Origin: Pseudomonas cedrina subsp. cedrina
GTDB lineage: Bacteria > Pseudomonadota > Gammaproteobacteria > Pseudomonadales > Pseudomonadaceae
Direction: 5' to 3'
Assembly: GCF_001983175.1 (NCBI RefSeq)
Contig: NZ_MNPW01000016.1
Coordinates: forward strand, 1-64,000
DNA: 64,000 bases
Made by a program: the position numbers and the translations under genes. The notes below the pieces were generated by a model. It searched no databases. It had not been told where the DNA came from and was given only the letters and a program-made list of their open reading frames with translations. Below, piece after piece: positions 36,638 through 42,888 of this stretch. Numbering within the stretch: position 1 is the stretch's first letter; the number at the start of each line of letters is the position of its first letter.

Positions 36638-37162
36638 TCAGAAAAAGACTTCGGCTGCTTTCACCCGCTTCACGAAGGCCCCTGTCAGGGTGGCATTGTG
36701 ATGCTCGATAATCGCCTCGGCCTTGAGTGCCGGCGTGTCCATGCAGGTATGAGCGTCCTGCGGCAATACCACCGAAAAGCCCAGCTCCACCGCCACCCGG
36801 CATGTGGTGTCGATGCAGAACTGGGTTTTCATGCCCGCGATCACCAGCTCATCGACGTGCGCCGCTTTCAGATGCTGCTCCAGGTCCGTGCCCAGGAAGC
36901 AGCTGGGCCGGCTTTTGTTGAACAGGTGATCGCGGGACGCGTCTACGTCCAGCGCATGCCACGGTTGCCAGAGGGGGCTGCCGGCTTCAATCGGCGAACC
37001 TGCCGGGCCGGTGTGACAGGCCACGTAGATCGGCTTGCCTGCGCGGCGTGCGCGCTGGATCAGCTGGTTGATGGTGTGCAGCACGCGTTCGCGTTCGAAG
37101 GGTTTTTCCGGACCATCGTATAAACCGGTCTGCATGTCGATGATCAGCAGGGCGTCAGCCAT
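36638..37162 (-). CDS. Isochorismatase-fold cysteine hydrolase
   Basis: A 174-residue protein with the isochorismatase-like fold: catalytic Asp in IIDMQTGLYDG, the Lys/His region and nucleophile Cys in AGMKTQFCIDTTCR. Members hydrolyse N-carbamoyl compounds, nicotinamide or isochorismate; the substrate cannot be told here. ATG at 37162 has AAGGAG upstream. It is preceded by an intrinsic terminator and a 28-codon leader ORF, so transcription may be attenuated. Confidence 0.83.
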   Translation of the reverse strand: MADALLIIDMQTGLYDGPEKPFERERVLHTINQLIQRARRAGKPIYVACHTGPAGSPIEAGSPLWQPWHALDVDASRDHLFNKSRPSCFLGTDLEQHLKAAHVDELVIAGMKTQFCIDTTCRVAVELGFSVVLPQDAHTCMDTPALKAEAIIEHHNATLTGAFVKRVKAAEVFF

Positions 37163-37195
37163 GGTGTTGCTCCTTGTGATTGCCGAATGGCGGAG

Positions 37196-37231
37196 CAATA
37201 AAAAGGCCCCGTCCATTGCTGGCGGGGCCTT
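37196..37231 (-). terminator. Intrinsic terminator between leader ORF and hydrolase gene
   Basis: On the minus strand AAGGCCCCG (37231-37223) pairs with CGGGGCCTT (37211-37203), followed by TTTATT. It ends 37 bases before the hydrolase start and after the leader stop. GGCGGGCC inside the leader ORF could pair with its 5' arm, so an antiterminator is possible. Confidence 0.8.
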
Positions 37232-37251
37232 GGGTTGAATCCGTGAAGCGC

Positions 37252-37338
37252 TTAGTTCAAGCCCCCACAGCCACCGCACGGCCCGCCGGAAGCGGTCGTG
37301 GTGGAGGTGTGGGTGAGGTTCGGCGCAATAAAATTCAT
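37252..37338 (-). CDS. Short leader-type ORF rich in Thr, Ser, Gly and Cys (28 aa)
   Basis: ATG at 37338 opens a 28-codon frame. Its middle reads THTSTTTAS and it ends in a CGGCGG-type tail. There is no Shine-Dalgarno sequence, but a TTGACA-18-CATGAT promoter places the expected transcription start on or next to the ATG, as in leaderless messages. An intrinsic terminator follows 21 bases after the stop, then the hydrolase gene. This is the layout of an attenuation leader peptide such as thrL. A small metal-binding peptide or RiPP precursor is the alternative. Confidence 0.5.
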   Translation of the reverse strand: MNFIAPNLTHTSTTTASGGPCGGCGGLN

Positions 37339-37344
37339 GGGTCG

Positions 37345-37374
37345 ATCATGCTGGCGTGGGCGAGGCGCTGTCAA
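37345..37374 (-). promoter_or_regulatory. Sigma-70 promoter for the leader ORF
   Basis: On the minus strand TTGACA (37374-37369), an 18-base spacer and CATGAT (37350-37345). The predicted start of transcription falls at about 37338, the A of the leader ATG. Confidence 0.5.
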
Positions 37375-37559
37375 CCGGCAATGCCCCGGATAGCGGCGCG
37401 TTGCTCCCAATTCCGGCCGCTGTACCGGCCCACCGTTCCTCAGCTAAGTCTTTGCTTATTCGAAAGAATCCCGGACAATCCGGCCCCTTCTATGGTTGGG
37501 GCGCTGCCTGTCAGGTTTTCTGACTCGTCCCGGCCGTGTCAATGCGGAGATCCGACCGG

Positions 37560-38837
37560 ATGAATGATCAGGCCAATAGCGTCGACGAACGTTATGAGAC
37601 GACACCTGCAACCCTCACAACCTGGAGCCGTCAGGACACCACCTGGATGCTTGGCCTGTTCGGCACCGCCATTGGCGCCGGCACGCTGTTCTTGCCGATC
37701 AACGCGGGCCTGGGCGGCTTCTGGCCGTTGGTGATCCTGGCGCTGCTGGCCTTCCCGATGACGTTCTTCGCCCACCGTGGCCTGACCCGTTTCGTCCTGT
37801 CCGGGCGTGAAGGCTCCGACATCACCGATGTGGTTGAAGAACACTTCGGTATCAAGGCCGGTGCGCTGATCACGTTGCTTTACTTTTTCGCGATCTTCCC
37901 GATCCTGCTGATCTACAGCGTGGCGTTGACCAACACCGTCGGCAGCTTCATGGAGCACCAGTTGCACATCCTGCCGCCGCCACGGGCGATCCTGTCGTTC
38001 GTGCTGATCCTCGGCCTGCTGGCCGTGGTGCGTTGCGGTGAACAGGTGATCGTCAGGGCCATGAGCCTGATGGTGTATCCGTTTATCGTCGCCTTGCTGT
38101 TCCTGGCGGTGTACCTGGTCCCGCATTGGAATGGCGGCATCCTCAGCACTGCCAGCGTGGTCCCGGCACCCTCCACATTGCTCAATACCCTGTGGCTGGC
38201 GATTCCGGTGATGGTGTTTTCGTTCAACCATTCGCCGATCATCTCGGCTTTTGCGGTGGACCAGAAGCGCCAGTACGGTGCCCACGCCGATGAGCGCAGC
38301 TCGCAGATCCTGTCCCGCGCGCACCTGTTGATGGTGGCGATGGTGCTGTTTTTCGTGTTCAGCTGCGTGTTGACCCTGTCGCCGGCGCAGTTGGCCGAAG
38401 CGAAAGCGCAGAACCTGTCGATCCTGTCCTACCTCGCCAACCACTTCAACAACCCGACCATTGCGTTTGCCGCGCCGCTGATCGCGTTCGTGGCGATCGC
38501 CAAGTCGTTTCTGGGCCACTATATCGGCGCCAGCGAAGGCCTCAAGGGCCTGGTGCTGAAAACCGGCCGCCGTCCGAGCGCCAAGAACCTGGACCGCATG
38601 ACGGCCGCCTTTATGCTGGTGGTGTGCTGGATCGTTGCCACGCTCAACCCGAGCATTCTGGGAATGATCGAGACCCTGGGCGGGCCGATCATCGCCTCGA
38701 TCCTGTTCCTGATGCCGATGTACGCGATCCGCAAGGTACCGGCCATGGCCAAGTACCGTGGGCAGGCGTCGAATGTGTTCGTGACGCTGGTCGGTCTGGT
38801 GGCCATTTCCTCGTTGATTTATTCGCTGATTCCGTGA
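37560..38837 (+). CDS. HAAAP-family amino acid permease (serine/threonine type)
   Basis: A 425-residue membrane protein with eleven likely helices. The first carries the family's GLFGTAIGAGTLFLPINAGLGGFWP motif, and the C-terminal half contains FAVDQKRQYGAHADERSS and SFLGHYIGASEGLKG, as in SdaC-type serine/proton and aromatic permeases. It probably imports serine or threonine by proton symport. ATG at 37560 has CGGAGA upstream. The antisense strand is open over its whole length; that is a codon-bias effect. Confidence 0.88.
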   Translation: MNDQANSVDERYETTPATLTTWSRQDTTWMLGLFGTAIGAGTLFLPINAGLGGFWPLVILALLAFPMTFFAHRGLTRFVLSGREGSDITDVVEEHFGIKAGALITLLYFFAIFPILLIYSVALTNTVGSFMEHQLHILPPPRAILSFVLILGLLAVVRCGEQVIVRAMSLMVYPFIVALLFLAVYLVPHWNGGILSTASVVPAPSTLLNTLWLAIPVMVFSFNHSPIISAFAVDQKRQYGAHADERSSQILSRAHLLMVAMVLFFVFSCVLTLSPAQLAEAKAQNLSILSYLANHFNNPTIAFAAPLIAFVAIAKSFLGHYIGASEGLKGLVLKTGRRPSAKNLDRMTAAFMLVVCWIVATLNPSILGMIETLGGPIIASILFLMPMYAIRKVPAMAKYRGQASNVFVTLVGLVAISSLIYSLIP

Positions 38838-38889
38838 CGCGCTCGCAGCCGGCAACCCCGGCTCAATCAGATCTGTAGATCACCCATCG

Positions 38890-39468
38890 CTATGCAACGG
38901 CCGACTCTGCGTGTAACGCGATTTGGCCGTTTTTTTGCCAGGCCGGAAAACTCAGCGCTACCACATGGTCTTTATTCACGCGTTGCGCAGAGCCGAGACG
39001 ACTCAACTGCACGCCATGCCTCAGGAAATAACGCTCCAGCGCCGGTGTGGTCACCGCCACGACTCGATTGGCGCCCTGGCTCCAGGCATGGTGCAGGCTG
39101 TTCCACCAGACTCGCATCGGTAAAGTGCCTTCCTCCAGGGGGCGGGCCGCAAAACGCGACACTTCCCAGGTGTCGCTGCTTCGCGGGCTTGGCTGGTCGC
39201 ACAGAAACCCGAAGACTTCCGCCAGCAGATAAGGCTGCGTCGTCGGCAATAGCCGCGCGCAGCCGCAGACCTGGCGGTCGGCGTCCAGTGCGAGGATATG
39301 ATGAGCGTCAGCCTGGTCGAATTGGTCGAATTCACGTTGGGGCAGGGGGTGCGTGGAATCCAGTTGCCAGCCCAATTGTTGGATGAACACTTCGTGCCGG
39401 TAGCGGCCCAGGTCGTCCTCAAGCGTCGCAGACAGTTCATGGTGACGGCGGGTGATGATGTTGATCAT
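38890..39468 (-). CDS. rhlI: RhlI, acyl-homoserine lactone synthase
   Basis: A 192-residue LuxI-family synthase that makes an AHL (C4-HSL in P. aeruginosa RhlI) from S-adenosylmethionine and acyl-ACP. The invariant residues are present: R24, F28, W34 (GRYRHEVFIQQLGW), D48/D51 (EFDQFDQAD), R72 (CGCARLLPTTQPYLL), E102, S104 and R105 (WEVSRF). Close similarity to P. aeruginosa RhlI is visible along the chain (ARLLPTT.AYLL; VVAVTT.A.ERYF.R.GV), though it is shorter at the C-terminus. It starts 28 bases after rhlR. The acyl length is inferred, not shown. Confidence 0.93.
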   Translation of the reverse strand: MINIITRRHHELSATLEDDLGRYRHEVFIQQLGWQLDSTHPLPQREFDQFDQADAHHILALDADRQVCGCARLLPTTQPYLLAEVFGFLCDQPSPRSSDTWEVSRFAARPLEEGTLPMRVWWNSLHHAWSQGANRVVAVTTPALERYFLRHGVQLSRLGSAQRVNKDHVVALSFPAWQKNGQIALHAESAVA

Positions 39469-39496
39469 TGGATATCCTTATCGCAATTGTCGGGCC

Positions 39497-40222
39497 CTAG
39501 ATCAGGCCCAGTGCGGCGGCGTAGGCCGCCGCCAGTGTTTTGTTGCCAGCCCCGAATTTCTTCTGGATGGCTTTGAGGTGAAAGTTCACGGTGTTGATGG
39601 AGATCGTGAGGATCAGCGCGATTTCTCCTGAACTCTTGCCATCGGCGGTCCACTGCAGGATCTCCCGCTCACGCAGGCTCAGGCAGACTGATTTATGGGA
39701 GCGCTCCCTATGCCCAAGATCTATCAGGCGCAGCGTCACCTGTTCCAGGATGCAGCGCAGGCGCAATTGAATCTCGTCGCTTTCAGCGTGCGAAATGGGG
39801 TCTTGGCGCCGGGCCACGGACAGTACCCGCAGCGAATGGTCGTGGCTGCGAATCGGCAGCGTGGCGCCGATGCGCAAGCCCCAGTCCCGAGCTTCCTGCC
39901 ATAGCGTGCGGCTGTTATCAAACAGTGCGTCGTTCCACACCACCATCTCGGTAGAACGTAAGCCACTGAGGATCGACGGATCGATCGCCGCGTAGTTTTT
40001 TTCTTCGTAATGTGCCAGCCACCTTTCGGGGTAGGAGCCGTAGATCTCGGTTTTCGGGCGGGTAAACGGGGTCAGGTGGCGTACGCCATAGGCGTAATAC
40101 TCGAACCCCAGCTGCAACACTTCCCGCTCCAGAAGCGCTAGCACTTGGGTTTCATCCTGTTGCTTGAACATCTCTATCCGCAAGCAATTCCACCAGCGAA
40201 TGAGGTCGTTTTCCTTCTCCAT
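39497..40222 (-). CDS. rhlR: RhlR, LuxR-family quorum-sensing regulator
   Basis: A 241-residue regulator, the same length as P. aeruginosa RhlR. The autoinducer-binding domain (about 15-165) keeps Y64, W68, Y72, D81 and W96 at identical positions. The LuxR helix-turn-helix (LSLREREILQWTADGKSSGEIALILTISINTVNFHLKAIQKKF) is nearly identical to that of RhlR, and the C-terminus NKTLAAAYAAALGLI is shared. It binds the RhlI signal and activates rhlAB. ATG at 40222 has GAGG upstream and a TTGACA promoter at 40254-40281. Confidence 0.95.
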   Translation of the reverse strand: MEKENDLIRWWNCLRIEMFKQQDETQVLALLEREVLQLGFEYYAYGVRHLTPFTRPKTEIYGSYPERWLAHYEEKNYAAIDPSILSGLRSTEMVVWNDALFDNSRTLWQEARDWGLRIGATLPIRSHDHSLRVLSVARRQDPISHAESDEIQLRLRCILEQVTLRLIDLGHRERSHKSVCLSLREREILQWTADGKSSGEIALILTISINTVNFHLKAIQKKFGAGNKTLAAAYAAALGLI

Positions 40223-40253
40223 GGACAGTCGCCTCGATGACTGGAATCTTGGC

Positions 40254-40281
40254 AATCTAGCCCACAAGATATTTCTGTCAA
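40254..40281 (-). promoter_or_regulatory. Sigma-70 promoter of rhlR
   Basis: On the minus strand TTGACA (40281-40276), a 16-base spacer and TAGATT (40259-40254). Transcription would start about 25 bases before the rhlR ATG, giving rhlRI its own promoter besides read-through from rhlAB. Confidence 0.55.
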
Positions 40282-40338
40282 ACTTTCCCTTCGCTTCCCG
40301 ATGGCTCTGGCACGGTCCTTTCACTTGAAAACTCGTGT

Positions 40339-41610
40339 TTATGAAGCCTGACGCAGGCCAGGTATTGCATTGCGCGCGTGACACTGTTCAATGGCGCTGA
40401 CCGCTGTTTCACAGGATTCAGCGTCGTAGGGCATCAGGCCGCTCGCTCGACGGCAGGCATTTCGCAACCGGCTGTCGTGCAAGAGCGCGGTGATCGCATC
40501 GTGCAGGTCCTGTTTGTCTAAAGGCAAGGCGAGGCGTATCCCGCATTCCATGCGCACCAGGCGTTCGGCGTTATCGAACTGGTCATGAGCGATAGGCAAA
40601 ACAATCTGTGCAATGCCGGCCGCCAATGCCTGACTCATGGCGCCGATGCCGCCGGGATGGACCAGGCCGGCCGCATGGGGCAACAGCGAACTCATCGGCA
40701 AAAACGGGCGCTGGATCACGCTGGGTGGCAGGTCGGTGAAGACGGGTCGATTACCGGTCAGAAAAATGCCACGTGCGCCGGCCCTGTGCAGCGCTGCCAG
40801 GGCGAACCGATAAAACTGCTGGTCAAAATGCTCAGTGGAACCTTGAGTGAACACAATGGGGGGCGATCCGGCAGCCAGAAAGGCCCGGGTTGGCTCATCG
40901 AGCCCAAGGGTGCCGCCGTCGAACAGAGGGAAGCCGGCCATGTGCAAGGGTCGCGGCCAGTCTTTCTGTACCGGGGCGAACCATTCCGGAAACAGGCATA
41001 TCACCCCCTGAGGCGAATGCATCCATTGGCTGAAGATGTTCTTCACCGCGCCGGGCAGCCCGTGCTTACGGCGTAGTGCGTTGATCTGGGGAGCACAGGT
41101 ACGGTCCAGGCTCAGGTATTCGATCCCGCGCCAGAGGAGCTTGCGTAGGGTCAGTGGCAAGCGCTGCGACACATTGAAGGTGGGGTGCACGGGCGGCAAG
41201 TGTGCAGAGAGCAACGTCGATGGAGACACTTGGACCGACAGATAAGGAACGCCGTGTTTTTCGTGGGCGATACGTGCACCCAAGGCCCAGAGTGAGCCGA
41301 CGACCACCGTATCGTCAGTGTTCTGAGCGGTTACATAGTCGTAGACCGGTTCCAGCAGGCCGGCGATGGCTTGCCACAATGTGGCGAAGGAGGTCTTCGG
41401 GTCCCACAATCGGGGATCACCCATAGCGTCGCTGTAGGTCGCTTCATCGCATAACGGCACGAAGTCCAGACCCTGCGCCTCAATGGTGCGTTGAAACGTC
41501 GGCATGCTGCACAAGGTCACCTGATGACCGCGCAGAGTCAGGGCGGCGCCCAGGCCGATAAAAGGGAAAACGTCACCGGCCGAGCCGATGGCTATCATGA
41601 TTACTCGCAT
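40339..41610 (-). CDS. rhlB: RhlB, rhamnosyltransferase 1 catalytic chain
   Basis: A 423-residue GT1/GT-B glycosyltransferase (RhlB of P. aeruginosa has 426). N-terminal MRVIMIAIGSAGDVFPFIGLGAALTLRGHQVTLCS binds the acceptor side. The C-terminal donor domain holds FTQGSTEHFDQQFY and HPGGIGAMSQALAAGIAQIVLPIAHDQFDNAERL, the nucleotide-sugar signature. It links dTDP-L-rhamnose to the HAA made by RhlA, giving mono-rhamnolipid. It starts 24 bases after rhlA with AAGGA upstream. Confidence 0.95.
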   Translation of the reverse strand: MRVIMIAIGSAGDVFPFIGLGAALTLRGHQVTLCSMPTFQRTIEAQGLDFVPLCDEATYSDAMGDPRLWDPKTSFATLWQAIAGLLEPVYDYVTAQNTDDTVVVGSLWALGARIAHEKHGVPYLSVQVSPSTLLSAHLPPVHPTFNVSQRLPLTLRKLLWRGIEYLSLDRTCAPQINALRRKHGLPGAVKNIFSQWMHSPQGVICLFPEWFAPVQKDWPRPLHMAGFPLFDGGTLGLDEPTRAFLAAGSPPIVFTQGSTEHFDQQFYRFALAALHRAGARGIFLTGNRPVFTDLPPSVIQRPFLPMSSLLPHAAGLVHPGGIGAMSQALAAGIAQIVLPIAHDQFDNAERLVRMECGIRLALPLDKQDLHDAITALLHDSRLRNACRRASGLMPYDAESCETAVSAIEQCHARNAIPGLRQAS

Positions 41611-41634
41611 TATCTACATCCTTGTTGAATATGT

Positions 41635-42528
41635 TCAGGCGAAGCTCAACTGCGCTCGTTGAGGCGGCGACTCGCAAAACGCCCCTGGCCGGGCGTCGCG
41701 CTTGCCAAGCAGATGACCGAGCAACGCGCGGTGCACGCCGTTGGCCGCTGCCTTGGACTCCAGGTCCAGGAAATGTCCGCTGCTCTGGGCAGTAGAGAAA
41801 CTGCAATCGCGGATGTACTGCTTGAAGGACTGCACATCGACGGCGCTGGTGTATTCGTCCCAGGCGCCATTCAGGAAATGCACGTGGCTGTCGATGTTCG
41901 ACAGTTGCGGCAAGTAAGCCCCTTCATTGAGCTTGAGCGCCTGCTCGATATGAAATCGCGCTTGATGCTGCTCGGCGTTGATCAACTGCGCCATATGCTG
42001 TTGATTGGCGGTCTTGAGTCGAGCCGGAAGGTGTTTGCCCAGCGTCTGGTTGAGCAAATGGCCGATACCTGCGTTGTCATCCCGGGCCATGAGTGCCTGC
42101 GCTCCGCCGACGTAATCGAGCATCGGCGCGTTGAGGCCTGGAGCGAACGACATCACCACTGAGCTTTCAACGTTGCCTGGATTCCTGGCGAGTGCCAGCA
42201 GGGTTGACAGGCCCCCCCAGGAGACGGAAACCAGGTGGTGAATGTTGAAGCGCTCGATCAATGCCAGCAGGATCTGCACTTCGTCGTCCTTGGTCACCAG
42301 GCATCGGTCAGGGTTGTGAGCACGTGAGTTTCCAGCGAACGGCAAGTCAAACAGCACAACATTGAAGTGTTCGGCCAGGCATTTGCTGGTACGGGCAAAG
42401 GCCGACGTCGTGGCCATGGCACCGTTGACCAGCAGTACGTTCTTTTTATCAGGAGCATCGCCGATGTGTTCCACCGACACCGAATAATGCTTGAAGACCT
42501 TCTTGATCACATATTGGCTACGCGACAT
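41635..42528 (-). CDS. rhlA: RhlA, 3-(3-hydroxyalkanoyloxy)alkanoic acid synthase
   Basis: A 297-residue alpha/beta hydrolase-fold acyltransferase. The diagnostic RhlA segments NVLLVNGAMATTSAFARTSKCLAEHFNVVLFDLPFAG and NPDRCLVTKDDEVQILLALIERF closely match P. aeruginosa RhlA. The nucleophile is S103 in SVSWGGLS, and the catalytic His lies in SSGHFLDLESK. It dimerises 3-hydroxyacyl intermediates into HAA, the lipid half of rhamnolipids. ATG at 42528 has GGAGG seven bases upstream. Its promoter region holds a lux box (42722-42737). Confidence 0.95.
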   Translation of the reverse strand: MSRSQYVIKKVFKHYSVSVEHIGDAPDKKNVLLVNGAMATTSAFARTSKCLAEHFNVVLFDLPFAGNSRAHNPDRCLVTKDDEVQILLALIERFNIHHLVSVSWGGLSTLLALARNPGNVESSVVMSFAPGLNAPMLDYVGGAQALMARDDNAGIGHLLNQTLGKHLPARLKTANQQHMAQLINAEQHQARFHIEQALKLNEGAYLPQLSNIDSHVHFLNGAWDEYTSAVDVQSFKQYIRDCSFSTAQSSGHFLDLESKAAANGVHRALLGHLLGKRDARPGAFCESPPQRAQLSFA

Positions 42529-42691
42529 AACACACCTCCAGTAAGCACAAAAAACGGGCGAGAGCGTCCCTGTCACCGGACTCGGGTGTCGAGGGCAGGG
42601 CTTGGTGACTTTTATTAGAAGTGGTACGGCTTACAGCGCGAAGTACATCCAGAGCAGATGGTTCCCATGACACAGGCATCAGGGTGTAGAG

Positions 42692-42737
42692 AGTTTTAGC
42701 CTTCAAGGCGGTGAGGAACAACTACCTGATCTGGTAG
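42692..42737 (-). promoter_or_regulatory. Lux/rhl box and -10 of the rhlA promoter
   Basis: CTACCTGATCTGGTAG (42722-42737) fits the CT-N12-AG lux-box pattern with perfect five-base arms. On the minus strand a -10-like TAAAAC (42698-42693) follows 23 bases later, the spacing of a RhlR-activated promoter with the box over -35. Transcription would start near 42686, leaving a leader of about 155 bases. In P. aeruginosa the rhlA leader holds a ROSE-type thermometer; I could not demonstrate one here. Confidence 0.75.
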
Positions 42738-42833
42738 GTCGTTGCAGAAAGGCTGTTGGCAGCCGGCGTTTTTTCAGCCTGGGACAGCGCTTTGTGGGGC
42801 GGGCGCAAGCTTGTATTTTGATACTGGGCAGGC

Positions 42834-42870
42834 AAAAAAAAGCGCCGCGTATCTTGCGATACGCGGCGCC
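42834..42870 (-). terminator. Intrinsic terminator of acnB
   Basis: On the minus strand a GGCGCCGCGTATC/GATACGCGGCGC stem is followed by a run of eight T (42841-42834). Confidence 0.9.
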
Positions 42871-42888
42871 TTTCACATCAACACACCC

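Larger units (their letters stand above)
42529..42888. other. Spacer with rhlA promoter/leader and acnB terminator
   Basis: The left part is the long untranslated leader of rhlA (about 155 bases) and its promoter with the lux box at 42722-42737. The right part holds the acnB terminator (42834-42870). No gene is seen. Confidence 0.7.

Noticed and set aside
37539..38855. Minus-strand frame of 438 codons opposite the permease
   Set aside because: Same register effect; composition is Arg/His/Gln-rich and unlike any protein family.
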